Positions 21,832-30,293 of a DNA stretch of 47,887 nucleotides are shown here, in pieces. This stretch comes from CAIZIN01 sp964483025. GTDB taxonomy: Bacteria > Patescibacteriota > Minisyncoccia > Phycocordibacterales > CAIZIN01. The DNA is taken from NCBI GenBank assembly GCA_964483025.1, contig CAYZZT010000001.1:1-47887 (forward strand), written 5' to 3'. The notes beneath the pieces are model-generated. The model made no database searches. It saw nothing but the letters and a program-made list of their open reading frames with translations, and was not told the origin of the DNA. Numbering within the stretch: the stretch's first letter is position 1; every line of letters starts with the position of its first letter. The translations under genes were made by a program, and so were the position numbers.

Positions 21832-22875
21832 CTCTAAGAACTTAAACACTTCCTCATTTGTGAGCATATGTTCCACATAAACTTTTGCACGAAGTGGGTC
21901 GAGGTCGGCATACATTGCTAGAAGTTGTCCTGCTTGAGATTCTACTTCTTCTTTGTTTGGCTCTAATTTTTCTTTGATTGCAATTTCTGCAAGAACGACA
22001 TTCATTTTTGCTCTTTTTTCTGCTTCACCTCTCCACTCTTTTCGTAAATCTTCTTCAGTCTTTTTAATGCTTGCTAGATAATCTTCAGGCTTCATTCCGT
22101 ATTGAGCAAGGTCACCTTTAAATTGGTTTACAAGTTTATCTTGCTCACTTTCCACAAGTACTGATGGAATTACTAGTTTTGATTTCTCAATAATTTTTTC
22201 AACAATAGCGAGTCGTACTTTTTGTTTTTCTTTTAGTTTTTTCTCATTAAGAATATTTTCTTTTAGTTTTATTTTAAAATCAGAAACATTCGCAAAATCT
22301 CCAAGAGTTTTTACAAACTCATCATTAACTTCAGGTAGCACCATATCTTTTTCATCTCCTTCTGTGTGGGGGGTACCTTGTTTGTGCATTTCTTCATGCG
22401 CACGGTGTTTACGAATTTCTTCCATTGTTTCTTCAATTTCTTTTTCTTCGACAGCTACCTCCTTTTTAGTTTTTCCTACTTCTTTTGCAATTTCTTTATA
22501 ATCGGGGAGTTCGGCTTTTGGCATTAAGGCCACTTTTACCTTAAATACTAATGGGTTTCCTTCGGCTAGTTTTACAATAGAAACATCCGGGTGGCCGATT
22601 GTGTTTAACTTGTGTTCCTCGAGGAGTTTTCCATATGTTTCGTCGATAATTATTTCTGCCCCTTCACCAAGAATGTATATTTCTCCAAATTTTTCTACGA
22701 TCATTTTTTCAGGAGCATTTCCTTTGCGAAAACCATCTAAAGTGATGTTTTTTTGTATTTCAATGAAGGCTTTTGCACGAGCCTTTTGTAATTCCTCCCA
22801 AGACACTTCCACTTCTAAAACAGCTTCCGAAGAGTCTTCTAATAGTTCTAATTTTGATGTGTATTCGTATGTCAT
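21823..22875 (-). CDS. tig: trigger factor, short form without PPIase domain
   Basis: 350 aa against about 430 for the usual protein. The N-terminal ribosome-binding domain carries the GFRKGNAPEKMI signature (about 48-59). After residue ~150, where the FKBP-like PPIase domain normally lies, there is only a ~50-residue charged linker (EEIRKHRAHEEMHKQG...), then the C-terminal chaperone arms (about 185-350). It should bind ribosomes at L23 and shield nascent chains but not isomerise proline. Start ATG 22875. Confidence 0.88.
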   Translation of the reverse strand: MTYEYTSKLELLEDSSEAVLEVEVSWEELQKARAKAFIEIQKNITLDGFRKGNAPEKMIVEKFGEIYILGEGAEIIIDETYGKLLEEHKLNTIGHPDVSIVKLAEGNPLVFKVKVALMPKAELPDYKEIAKEVGKTKKEVAVEEKEIEETMEEIRKHRAHEEMHKQGTPHTEGDEKDMVLPEVNDEFVKTLGDFANVSDFKIKLKENILNEKKLKEKQKVRLAIVEKIIEKSKLVIPSVLVESEQDKLVNQFKGDLAQYGMKPEDYLASIKKTEEDLRKEWRGEAEKRAKMNVVLAEIAIKEKLEPNKEEVESQAGQLLAMYADLDPLRAKVYVEHMLTNEEVFKFLEQN

Positions 22876-22945
22876 ATGGAAGCGAGTTTAGCAGAAAAAT
22901 GTTTGATAGTCTATAGTCTTTAGTTATTAGTTTGTAGTAAAAGCA

Positions 22946-22980
22946 AAAGAGCGAGTTTCCCGAAGGGAAACTCGCTCTTT
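22946..22980. terminator. GAGCGAGTTTCC-family bidirectional terminator
   Basis: A GAGCGAGTTTCC/GGAAACTCGCTC stem with flanking A/T runs. Same family as 16421-16447 and 17918-17944; a relative with altered but paired arms lies at 39708-39734. Confidence 0.85.
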
Positions 22981-23026
22981 TGGTTTGTAACTAGTTACTT
23001 GTTATATGTTATGAGTTATAAGTTCT

Positions 23027-23266
23027 CTAGATGTTTTTCAACCCTGCCTCCACATCCCTCAAATCCTGTGTATTGTTGAGGTCGGCGCTTATTGAATCTA
23101 TCGTATCGTTTACGGGGCCTGTATTTTCTACTACCTCTGTTGTTACTGGTACAAGAGGACTTTTTTCTTCCAATGTTTTACCCCAGAAATATAGCGCACC
23201 GACAATTAGTACTAGAATTATAATGATTGATGCTACTACTGCCCCATATGATTTTGGTTGTTCCAT
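23027..23266 (-). CDS. small single-pass membrane protein
   Basis: 79 aa. Transmembrane helix at about residues 8-29 (VVASIIIILVLIVGALYFW), then a soluble acidic tail with a helix near DLNNTQDLRDVEAGLKNI. The pattern of a short N-terminus, one helix and an Asp-rich tail is common in CPR genomes next to secreted coiled-coil proteins like the one at 23392. Function unknown. Confidence 0.6.
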   Translation of the reverse strand: MEQPKSYGAVVASIIIILVLIVGALYFWGKTLEEKSPLVPVTTEVVENTGPVNDTIDSISADLNNTQDLRDVEAGLKNI

Positions 23267-23391
23267 AAATGTTTTTTCTCAATTTTTAATTTTATAATTT
23301 TTAATTTTTAAATAATTTTTTAATTTTATAATTTAAAAATTCAAATGTAACCTATTTAATGTTATGTGTTCTATGTTATGTGTTACGTGAC

Positions 23392-24135
23392 CTATGGGGT
23401 TGTTGTCGTTGCTGTGCTTGTTGCGTTATCTTTATCTGTTTTGTTTCGACCTGGTTTTAAGTTTTCAATTACTTTAACATATGCTTCGTGAGCCGATTTT
23501 ACATAAGCATTTGCCTCTGTTGTTTTTGCTTTAATTGTATTTTTTGTTGTTGTACTTATATTTGTTGCAAGTATTGCTTGTAGGGAAGTGTTTAGAGCTG
23601 TAACTTTTTCTGTTGCAGTTGTTAACTTTGCTTTTGCTTCTAGAAGAAGCGCATCAGATGTGCTTGTATCTATGTTTCTTGATTTTAGTTTTGCAATATG
23701 AGCTACAAGTCTTGTGTCGACTTTTGTAATTCGGTCTATTGCATCTGAAAGACGGTCATTTACCTTTGCAATTTGATTTGCAATTCCTGTTTTAAATTTT
23801 TCTTCAAGTCTTATCCTTCGTGCCTCTGTACTTGAGGCTCTTTTTTCCTCCCTTTCTTGAATTCTTATTGTGCCTGAAGCTATTCTATTCTCACGATTCT
23901 CGAGTCTATCTTCAATTTTTCTTGTTGTAGAGGCCATTTTTAATCTTTGCTCCTCTACTCGCTCTTTTTGATCCTCAAGTTTGATTTTCTGTTCATCTAT
24001 TTTTTCCTTCTTAGGGCCAAAAATTTTACTCCATAACCCACCTCCAGAATTTGATTCTGTTTGTGCTAAAGCCACATTTACTCCTAGCAAAGTGACAATT
24101 ATTGTGAAAACAGTTAAATAATGTATTTTTTTCAT
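23392..24135 (-). CDS. secreted coiled-coil protein
   Basis: 247 aa. Signal peptide about 1-24 (cleavage near ALAQ). A long Glu/Lys/Arg coiled coil (about 44-125) and an Ala/Thr-rich helical part (about 125-225) follow, ending in a Thr-rich tail. No catalytic motif. It is likely exported and elongated, perhaps a cell-wall or envelope spacer. It lies upstream of the small membrane gene at 23027 on the same strand with a 125-base AT-rich gap. Confidence 0.68.
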   Translation of the reverse strand: MKKIHYLTVFTIIVTLLGVNVALAQTESNSGGGLWSKIFGPKKEKIDEQKIKLEDQKERVEEQRLKMASTTRKIEDRLENRENRIASGTIRIQEREEKRASSTEARRIRLEEKFKTGIANQIAKVNDRLSDAIDRITKVDTRLVAHIAKLKSRNIDTSTSDALLLEAKAKLTTATEKVTALNTSLQAILATNISTTTKNTIKAKTTEANAYVKSAHEAYVKVIENLKPGRNKTDKDNATSTATTTTP

Positions 24136-24206
24136 AATGCTTTATCTCGACACGAATTTACAAACGAAGTGGAATGATATTATTGGGATTCTAAATTCTC
24201 TCGTAT

Positions 24207-24310
24207 TGTCATTCCTGCGAAGGCAGGAATCCAGTCCGGAGAAATTCAAAATCCTGTATTAAATGCAAATACATTTTCAGACTGGATTCCTGCCTTCGCA
24301 GGAATGACAG
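24207..24310. repeat. paired inverted REP element
   Basis: GTCATTCCTGCGAAGGCAGG and its inverted partner enclose about 45 bases. Each arm is itself palindromic (CTGCGAAGGCAG). Compared with 10131-10203, CCCGC/GCGGG became CCTGC/GCAGG, a paired change. The rest of 24136-24456 holds no gene. Confidence 0.82.
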
Positions 24311-24456
24311 AAGTGATGTTTAGCATTTATTTGCGTCATTCGCTACGCCCATTCGTATATTTGTGTCGTGTTATTGTATTAATATTAAATCCTCGCGTCT
24401 GAGGATGTACTTTATTATATCACTCTAATATTTTAATACATCCACATTTTATAAAT

Positions 24457-24490
24457 ACCAAAAAACGCCTAAAATTAGGCGTTTTTTGGT
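24457..24490 (-). terminator. terminator downstream of nusA
   Basis: ACCAAAAAACGCCTA pairs with TAGGCGTTTTTTGGT. Between it and nusA are two more hairpins: GTGAACAAG/CTTGTTCAC (~24522-24543) and AAAAGGT/ACCTTTT (24573-24590). Confidence 0.85.
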
Positions 24491-24596
24491 GATTTTTATT
24501 TTTTTATTCCAACAAACGAGGAGCGTGTGAACAAGTAATCTTGTTCACAACGTCCGAGTGTAGTTGTGAACAAAAGGTTAATACCTTTTATTTTTC

Positions 24597-25865
24597 TTAC
24601 GTGATTTCTTCGTCTGTTTGGATTTCTGTATTTGGTTCTGGGTTTTGCTCCACTTCACCTTCTATTACTTCATCCTCAATTGGTGCCTCCTCTTCATTTG
24701 AAAGATTTTCTTCCATAACAGCCACTTCCTCGTCGATACTTTTACCATCTGATTCAACCAGTTCCTCTCCTTTTACAGATTTGATATCAATTTTCCAGCC
24801 AGTAAGCTTTGCAGCTAGACGTACATTTTGTCCTCCTTTACCAATAGCTAAAGACTGTTGATCTTCAGAAACAATCACTGTTGCTTTGTGTTCTGCTTCA
24901 TCTAGCTCAACATTTATAACTTTTGCTGGTGAAAGTGAGTCTTCAATAAACTGTGATGGTTCTTCAGACCATTCAATAATATCAATTTTTTCTCCGGCAA
25001 GCTCACTCATCACTGTCGAAACTCGCACTCCCCGCTGACCCACTAAAGAGCCAACTGGATCAATGTGTGAATCATTTGAAAATGTTGCGACTTTTGAACG
25101 TGAACCGGCTTCTCTTGCAACAGCTTTGATTTCTACTGTACCCGCATTGATCTCTGGCACTTCAGTTGCAAAAAGACCCTCAAGAAACTTTGGATGTGAA
25201 CGAGAAACTTTTAGAAATACACCTTTTGTTGCATCGTCAACTCGGAAAAGATATGCACGAACCCTTTCTCCTTGGCGATATCTCTCTCCGGGAATTTGTT
25301 CTTCATATGGAAGCACAGCAACAGCTCGCCCCATATCTAAATAAATATTTCCTTTTTCAACTCTTTGGACTGTTCCTGAAATAATTTCACCTTCTCTTTC
25401 TCCGTATTCTGAAACGACACTTTCTTTTTCTGCCTCACGAATTTTTTGGATGATAACTTGTTTTGCTGTTTGTGCGGCAATACGCCCAAAGTCAGATTTT
25501 GTCTCAAGAGGGAAGACAACTTCTTCGTCCACAAGAGCTCCTTTTTTAATAAATTTAGCATCTTCTGTTGTGATGTGATGTTCGCTATTGAACCTTATTC
25601 TGTCGTCATCATCGGCGAGCAATTCCTCATCTTCTTCAGGCATAATTACTCTTGATTTATCGACTACGATTTTTACTTGGTAGAAATCGGTTTTTCCTGT
25701 TTCTGGTTCAAATGAACATCGAATAATCTGGCCTTTTTTACCAAATTCTTTTTTATACGCTGTTGCTAGCGCCGCTTCTATTGCCTCTATTATTTTTTCG
25801 CGTGAAATGCCTCGCTCTTCTTCAAGCTGAGCAAATACTGCGCTGATTGCTTTTAGGTCAAACAT
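24597..25865 (-). CDS. nusA: transcription termination/antitermination factor NusA
   Basis: 422 aa. N-terminal RNA-polymerase-binding domain (about 1-130, with EEERGISREKIIEAIEAAL), S1 domain (about 135-205, GTVQRVEKGNIYLDMGRAVAVLP), then two KH domains with DPVGSLVGQRGVR and AIGKGGQNVRLAAKLTGWKI. An acidic tail (about 355-422) replaces the C-terminal helix-hairpin repeats of E. coli NusA. It works on paused polymerase and hairpin terminators, abundant in this window. Confidence 0.96.
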   Translation of the reverse strand: MFDLKAISAVFAQLEEERGISREKIIEAIEAALATAYKKEFGKKGQIIRCSFEPETGKTDFYQVKIVVDKSRVIMPEEDEELLADDDDRIRFNSEHHITTEDAKFIKKGALVDEEVVFPLETKSDFGRIAAQTAKQVIIQKIREAEKESVVSEYGEREGEIISGTVQRVEKGNIYLDMGRAVAVLPYEEQIPGERYRQGERVRAYLFRVDDATKGVFLKVSRSHPKFLEGLFATEVPEINAGTVEIKAVAREAGSRSKVATFSNDSHIDPVGSLVGQRGVRVSTVMSELAGEKIDIIEWSEEPSQFIEDSLSPAKVINVELDEAEHKATVIVSEDQQSLAIGKGGQNVRLAAKLTGWKIDIKSVKGEELVESDGKSIDEEVAVMEENLSNEEEAPIEDEVIEGEVEQNPEPNTEIQTDEEIT

Positions 25866-25907
25866 GATATATTTTTAAGGAATGGAATGACTATAAAAAT
25901 AATCACC

Positions 25908-26046
25908 CCGCCCTTCTTTATGTATTTAAGGGCGTGGGTTGTTTGTAATAAACTTCAATCGCCCTAATTACTACTCTATTAAATTGTACAAACTACTTTT
26001 TACAAACCTTCGATATTCGCCCACCACCCCCTAAATTTATTGGAAA
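25908..26046. other. intergenic stretch with CCCCGCCCTT hairpin
   Basis: CCGCCCTT pairs with AAGGGCG around CTTTATGTATTT at ~25912-25934. The same hairpin lies at ~37801-37831, and its right arm is the building block of the tandem repeat that follows. Confidence 0.55.
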
Positions 26047-26199
26047 GTGCGGGGCACCCGCGCCCATAAATTCAAACAGATGGGCGGGGTTACCCGCGCC
26101 CTTAAATACTTAAAGAAGGGCGGGGTTACCCGCGCCCTTAAATACTTAAAGAAGGGCGGGGTTACCCGCGCCCTTAAATACTTAAAGAAGGGCGGGGTT
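26047..26199. repeat. 36-bp tandem repeat
   Basis: Unit GGGCGGGGTTACCCGCGCCC plus TTAAATACTTAAAGAA, starting at 26082, 26118 and 26154, with a partial copy at 26190 and a degenerate one at 26047. The central copies are identical. No spacers, so not CRISPR. Frames on both strands are open only because 36 is divisible by 3. Confidence 0.88.
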
Positions 26200-26240
26200 A
26201 AGGAAAATATAGTCACGATTACGTTTCTTATTTTCCTTAA
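26198..26240. repeat. dispersed stem-loop element (member iv)
   Basis: TTAAGGAAAATA (26198-26209) pairs with 26229-26240 over the 19-base loop TAGTCACGATTACGTTTCT. The stem differs from members at 4033 and 37850 but stays perfectly paired. The rest of 26241-26503 holds only CGCAGAC-type repeats. Confidence 0.72.
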
Positions 26241-26503
26241 AAAACGAATTCCGTTCTTTCGGAACGGAATTACTTCATGTGTCAATAATACCACGGTTTA
26301 AATTTAGGGGCAAGTAGGATGGCGTACCATCCTCGCAGACCAGCACAGACTAAACGCAGACTACGCAGACCAAAATACTAAATCATAAAAAAGACTCTAC
26401 TCTGTCCTTTTTCGGTGTAGGGGATGCAAAAGAGTTTGCATTTAAATATTGAAGTGGTGGTCTGATATTAGATTTCAGTTCTAGATATTGAAGAAAGGTA
26501 AAT

Positions 26504-26854
26504 ATGTCAAAAAAACAAAATATTCAAGAGAGAAGACAGCGTGTTCTGACCCATATTCGTTTTGGAAATGAACCAGACTTTGTTTCACTTGTCGAAAGTA
26601 CAGATCTTTCACGAAATGAGATTGCGGGGCACCTCGCTATACTTATAAGAAAAGGTAGAATTTTTCGAAATGAACAAGGTGGATACTTTATAAAGGAGAA
26701 TTTCAATTCTCCAAGAATTATGCGTTCACTTAATCTGTTTTTGCATGGATGCGAGAGCCCAACTCACATCTTTGGAATCGGATACGTCGATCCACATTCA
26801 AGAGCCTCCTTCATCCATAATTTTTGTCTTCTTGTACACCTTGCATTAGTCTAA
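26504..26854 (+). CDS. small putative winged-helix DNA-binding protein
   Basis: 116 aa. Residues about 9-65 look like a helix-turn-helix of the winged type (LVESTDLSRNEIAGHLAILIRKGRIFRNEQGGYFI, with the wing at GGYF). The C-terminal part (about 70-116) is hydrophobic and lacks a recognisable domain. AAAGG lies about seven bases before the ATG. The terminator stem overlaps the end of the gene, which may indicate a shortened protein whose 3' part was replaced by the terminator (inference). Confidence 0.6.
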   Translation: MSKKQNIQERRQRVLTHIRFGNEPDFVSLVESTDLSRNEIAGHLAILIRKGRIFRNEQGGYFIKENFNSPRIMRSLNLFLHGCESPTHIFGIGYVDPHSRASFIHNFCLLVHLALV

Positions 26855-26875
26855 CGATGCGAGGTGTTTTTTTAT
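26836..26875 (+). terminator. intrinsic terminator overlapping a stop codon
   Basis: ACACCTTGCAT (26836-26846) pairs with ATGCGAGGTGT (26857-26867), then TTTTTTT. Confidence 0.83.
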
Positions 26876-26889
26876 ATCTCAAACCAATT

Positions 26890-26924
26890 GATTCGATACA
26901 TCGAATGTTTCGTTTAAACGAAAG
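26890..26924. repeat. 35-bp direct repeat, copy 1
   Basis: Two palindromes in tandem: ATTCGATACATCGAAT (two central mismatches) and TTTCGTTTAAACGAAA (perfect). Identical to 27885-27919; similarity extends about 15 bases to the left. A relative, GATTCAATACATCGAATC, lies at ~43914. Confidence 0.88.
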
Positions 26925-26955
26925 ATTTTTGTAAGACAAATTGTTGGTTTTGTGA

Positions 26956-26961
26956 TATAAT
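26956..26961 (+). promoter_or_regulatory. -10 box of the toxin-antitoxin pair
   Basis: TATAAT six bases before ATG 26968, so leaderless. The GTGATATAAT context repeats after the second direct repeat (27961-27970), where it faces no toxin-antitoxin gene. Confidence 0.6.
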
Positions 26962-26967
26962 GTAGGT

Positions 26968-27240
26968 ATGAATGAGATGCCTCAAAGTGTAAAAAGCTGT
27001 CTGTGGTCTTACGATACGGACAAATTAAACCTCAAAACAAATAAAAGGATTATTATTTTTAATGTCTTAAATTTTGGCAATGCAGAGGCATACAATTGGC
27101 TTTCTGATACATATAAAAAAGAGGAAATATTGGATATAGCAGTCTCAACTCCTGAGACAGAATGGTCTAAAAAGTCTTTAAATTATTGGAGTAATATTTT
27201 GGGTTTTGATGTGGTTAAGAAAACTCGTATAACAATATAA
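26968..27240 (+). CDS. putative antitoxin partner of an AbiEii-like toxin (DUF6922-like)
   Basis: 90 aa. Short protein with a YNWLSDTYKKEEI-like helix and a W-rich end (WSKKSLNYWSNILG), a pattern of small proteins coded directly before AbiEii-type nucleotidyltransferases; the DUF6922 assignment is from memory and not tested. Two bases separate it from the toxin gene. The pair lies exactly between the two 35-bp repeats. Confidence 0.6.
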   Translation: MNEMPQSVKSCLWSYDTDKLNLKTNKRIIIFNVLNFGNAEAYNWLSDTYKKEEILDIAVSTPETEWSKKSLNYWSNILGFDVVKKTRITI

Positions 27241-27242
27241 TT

Positions 27243-27860
27243 ATGCACTGGGATATTTTGGATGAAAAAAGAAAAGAAATTCTCCCGTATTTTTCTGAAT
27301 TAAAGGAATATGGTTTTTATCTTGCTGGCGGTACAGCTTTGGCGTTAATTATTGGCCACAGAGACAGTATTGATTTTGATTTTTTTACTGAAAAAGAATT
27401 TGATACTGAAAAACTTTTTGACGATTTAGTTTCTGTTTTTTCTCCACATCAAATCACGAGAACTCAAGTCGAGAAAAACACATTGTCTATTCTAGTAGAT
27501 GAACATATTAAAATAAGTTTTTTTACGTATAAATACTCTTTGTTGGAGGAGACTACCAAGACAGAATATTTTGATATTGCTTCACTTTCTGATATTGCCT
27601 GTATGAAGATAAATGCAGTGGTAAATAGGGCTACATTGAAGGATTATATTGATTTGTATTTTATTCTTAAACAAAAAACTTTGTCAGAAATTATGGAGAG
27701 TTTAAAGATAAAAATGCCAGAACTAGATAATTTACTTGCATTAAAATCCATTATTTATTTTGGGGATATTGATGCAAATGAGCCAATTATTTTCAAAACA
27801 GAGAAGGTCTCTCTTGAAGAAATTAAAAGTTGCTTAATTAAAGAGGTGAAAAAACTATAG
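27243..27860 (+). CDS. AbiEii/AbiGii-like nucleotidyltransferase toxin
   Basis: 205 aa. The nucleotidyltransferase signature is clear: LAGGTALALIIGHRDSIDFDFF with Gly29-Gly30-Thr31 and the metal-binding pair Asp44/Asp46, then KISFFTYKY with an acidic position further on. Family members (AbiEii, MenT) transfer nucleotides to tRNA or other targets and are silenced by a small partner, here the upstream gene. Type IV-like toxin-antitoxin or phage-defence function is inferred. Confidence 0.85.
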   Translation: MHWDILDEKRKEILPYFSELKEYGFYLAGGTALALIIGHRDSIDFDFFTEKEFDTEKLFDDLVSVFSPHQITRTQVEKNTLSILVDEHIKISFFTYKYSLLEETTKTEYFDIASLSDIACMKINAVVNRATLKDYIDLYFILKQKTLSEIMESLKIKMPELDNLLALKSIIYFGDIDANEPIIFKTEKVSLEEIKSCLIKEVKKL

Positions 27861-27884
27861 ATTTTCTTATATCTAAAACTGAAT

Positions 27885-27919
27885 GATTCGATACATCGAA
27901 TGTTTCGTTTAAACGAAAG
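27885..27919. repeat. 35-bp direct repeat, copy 2
   Basis: Identical to 26890-26924 at an offset of 995 bases, enclosing one complete toxin-antitoxin cassette. Confidence 0.88.
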
Positions 27920-28012
27920 GTTTGTTTTTTATTTAAATAGTAGAACAATTTTCTTTCTTCGTGATATAATATAAGTAATAAAATTTATAAAGCTATTTTA
28001 AATTTTAAACCT

Positions 28013-28170
28013 GGATCCCCGCATTCGCGAGGATGACATAAAACATAATCGTGGGTACACTCGTTGTTTTGTGTCATTTTTAAATTTTACATTTTTAACA
28101 ATATAACCTGGATCCCCGGAGTACCGAGGACGGAAAAAAATGTAATCGCTTCGCTTCTTATTTTTTAACC
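28013..28170. repeat. REP arms and stem-loop element (member ii, and a degenerate member)
   Basis: A GGATCCCCGCATTCGCGAGG arm, then GACATAAAACA (28035-28045) paired with 28065-28075 over TAATCGTGGGTACACTCGT. A second GGATCCCCGGAGTACCGAGG arm (~28110) and a degenerate stem-loop (28130-28165) follow, ending 15 bases before pilB. Confidence 0.68.
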
Positions 28171-28180
28171 GATTTGAAAC

Positions 28181-29917
28181 ATGTACATCGAAGAATCACA
28201 ACTTAGAGAATTTATAACCGATGCGGGACTTGTCACGCAAAAGGATTTTGATGTTGCGGAAGAAATTGCAAAAAAGAAAAATGAAAGTGTTGGTAATACT
28301 TTAGTTTCAGAGGGGAAAATCACAGAAGATGATTTGCGGAGAATGCAGGCATATTTGCTCGGTATACCATTTGTGGATTTGATTGATCAAAAAATTGGAA
28401 TTGAAATTCTATCTTTAATTCCAGAGCCAATTGCCCGGGCACACAATGTTGTTGCTTTTAAAAAAGGTAATGATTTTCTTGAGGTAGCCATGCTTGATAC
28501 CGACGACCTTTCGTCTATTGATTTTATTAAAAAGAAAACAGGTTTAAAAATTCTTACTCGACTTACAAACTCGGATTCTATTAAGGCTGTTTTACTTCAG
28601 TATCAGAAAAGTTTGAAGGATGATTTTGGTGATTTAATTAAAAAAGAATCCTCATCTTTAATACAAGGAGGCGAGTCTGAGGATGAATTAAAAAAGATAG
28701 CTCTCGATTTACCTGTGGTGCGTATTGTGGATACTCTTTTGAAGCATGCAATTTTGCAGGGGGCGTCTGATATTCATATTGAGCCGGGAGAAAATGAAGT
28801 AGTACTTAGATATCGTATTGATGGAATGCTTAGAGATGCAATGATTCTCCCAAGACAAGCTGGGCTTTCTATAACAGCTCGTATTAAAGTTCTTTCTAAT
28901 TTGAAGCTTGATGAAAAGCGCTTGCCTCAGGATGGACGTTTTAAAATTGAATTAGATAAGGAACAGGTTTCTTTCCGTGTTTCTATTTTGCCTACATATT
29001 ATGGAGAAAAGACCGTTATGCGTATTTTGCGTGAAGATGCAGCTGGCTTCTCTTTAGAGGGGCTTGGTTTTCATGGTGTGGGGCTTGAGCGATTACATGA
29101 AGCTACAAAACTTTCAACTGGAATGATACTCACAACTGGTCCAACTGGAAGTGGAAAAACTACAACACTATATACTGTTCTTGATTTACTAAATCAGCCA
29201 GATGTAAATATTTCTACTATTGAGGACCCGATTGAATATCAAATGAAGCGTATTAATCAGACACAAGTGAAATCAGAAATTGGTCTTACTTTTGCAAACG
29301 GTTTGCGTTCTTTGGTGCGACAAGATCCAGATATTATTATGGTGGGAGAAATTCGTGATAATGAAACGGCATCTCTGGCTATTAACGCTGCTTTAACTGG
29401 GCACCTTGTGCTTTCAACTTTACATACTAATTCCGCAGCGGGAGCAATGCCTAGACTTATTGATATGAAGATAGAGCCATTTCTTTTGGTTTCGACACTT
29501 TCTGTTGTGGTGGCGCAAAGGCTCGTGCGCAGGCTCACAAAAGCAAAAGAAAAATATTTTATGACAAAGGTAGGGCTTGACGCTTTGAGAAAAACAGTAG
29601 ATTTAGATAGGGTTCTTGAGCATTTGGTAAAGGAAAAAATTGTGGCACCGGATGTAACATGGGATAAGGTGCCTTTTTATAGACCAAAAAAATCTGATGA
29701 ATCGGAGGATGGGTATAAGAGCCGTATTGGAATTCATGAAGTGATGAAAATGTCTTCTGCTATAAAAGAGATGATTATTAAAGGGGAGACTGCCGATAAA
29801 CTTGAGGAGCAGGGGAAAAAGGAGGGGATGCTTACGATGTTAGAAGATGGAATTTTTAATTGTGTTTTGGGGGAGACTACATTAGAGGAGGTGCTCAGAG
29901 TTGTTTCGGTAGAATAG
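28181..29917 (+). CDS. pilB: type IV pilus extension ATPase PilB (GspE family)
   Basis: 578 aa. N-terminal MshEN-type domain (about 1-150, with LGIPFVDL), then the secretion ATPase core: ASDIHIEP, Walker A GPTGSGKTT (about 322-330), Asp box and Walker B DPDIIMVGEIRDNETA, and the His box TGHLVLSTLHTN. It powers pilus assembly on the inner membrane face. The C-terminal zinc tetracysteine of most PilB proteins is absent; the region reads EKYFMTKVGLDALRK without CxxC. The partner PilC lies at 31333, separated by a HicBA module. Confidence 0.95.
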   Translation: MYIEESQLREFITDAGLVTQKDFDVAEEIAKKKNESVGNTLVSEGKITEDDLRRMQAYLLGIPFVDLIDQKIGIEILSLIPEPIARAHNVVAFKKGNDFLEVAMLDTDDLSSIDFIKKKTGLKILTRLTNSDSIKAVLLQYQKSLKDDFGDLIKKESSSLIQGGESEDELKKIALDLPVVRIVDTLLKHAILQGASDIHIEPGENEVVLRYRIDGMLRDAMILPRQAGLSITARIKVLSNLKLDEKRLPQDGRFKIELDKEQVSFRVSILPTYYGEKTVMRILREDAAGFSLEGLGFHGVGLERLHEATKLSTGMILTTGPTGSGKTTTLYTVLDLLNQPDVNISTIEDPIEYQMKRINQTQVKSEIGLTFANGLRSLVRQDPDIIMVGEIRDNETASLAINAALTGHLVLSTLHTNSAAGAMPRLIDMKIEPFLLVSTLSVVVAQRLVRRLTKAKEKYFMTKVGLDALRKTVDLDRVLEHLVKEKIVAPDVTWDKVPFYRPKKSDESEDGYKSRIGIHEVMKMSSAIKEMIIKGETADKLEEQGKKEGMLTMLEDGIFNCVLGETTLEEVLRVVSVE

Positions 29918-29937
29918 GTTTGATTACAAACCTATTC
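29912..29937 (+). terminator. hairpin at the pilB stop
   Basis: GAATAGGTTT pairs with AAACCTATTC (10 bp); the left arm includes the stop codon. No T tract. Confidence 0.55.
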
Positions 29938-30293
29938 TCGCAGACTAACGCTGACTAGACGCAGAACGACGCAGACTTGAATTCAGAATCCGTATTGTCA
30001 TCCTTGCGAATGCGAGGATCCATGTTCGTATTTAATTTGAATTTTTTACAAAATCTTTATCGGTGAAAGTTTTGTGTCGCACGGATATTTTTCTGCTGAA
30101 AAATTCCTCGAGCTCGCGCCGTCGCGCTCGCTAGGCTCCCCAAAACTTCCACACTCAACGATTTTGTAAACCATTCGTGCATTTTGATTTATTTAGAAGT
30201 ATCCCCCCAAACACTTTTTTGGTTGGTGTGTGAGGGGCTCAGAGTAGTGTCTGTGAAATAGAAATAAACATACATACATGATACAATTTCTTT
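29938..30293. repeat. intergenic repeat stretch
   Basis: CGCAGAC-type repeats (29940-29975), a degenerate REP arm GTCATCCTTGCGAATGCGAG (29997-30016), and an ATTTTTCTGCTGAAAAATTC module (30087-30106) followed by a GC-rich AGCTCGCGCCGTCGCGCTCG stretch. These are modules of the composite repeat family. No gene is supported. Confidence 0.6.

Noticed and set aside
26047..26199. CRISPR or a coding gene in the 36-bp repeat
   Set aside because: Units are contiguous without spacers; the open frames on both strands follow from a period divisible by three.
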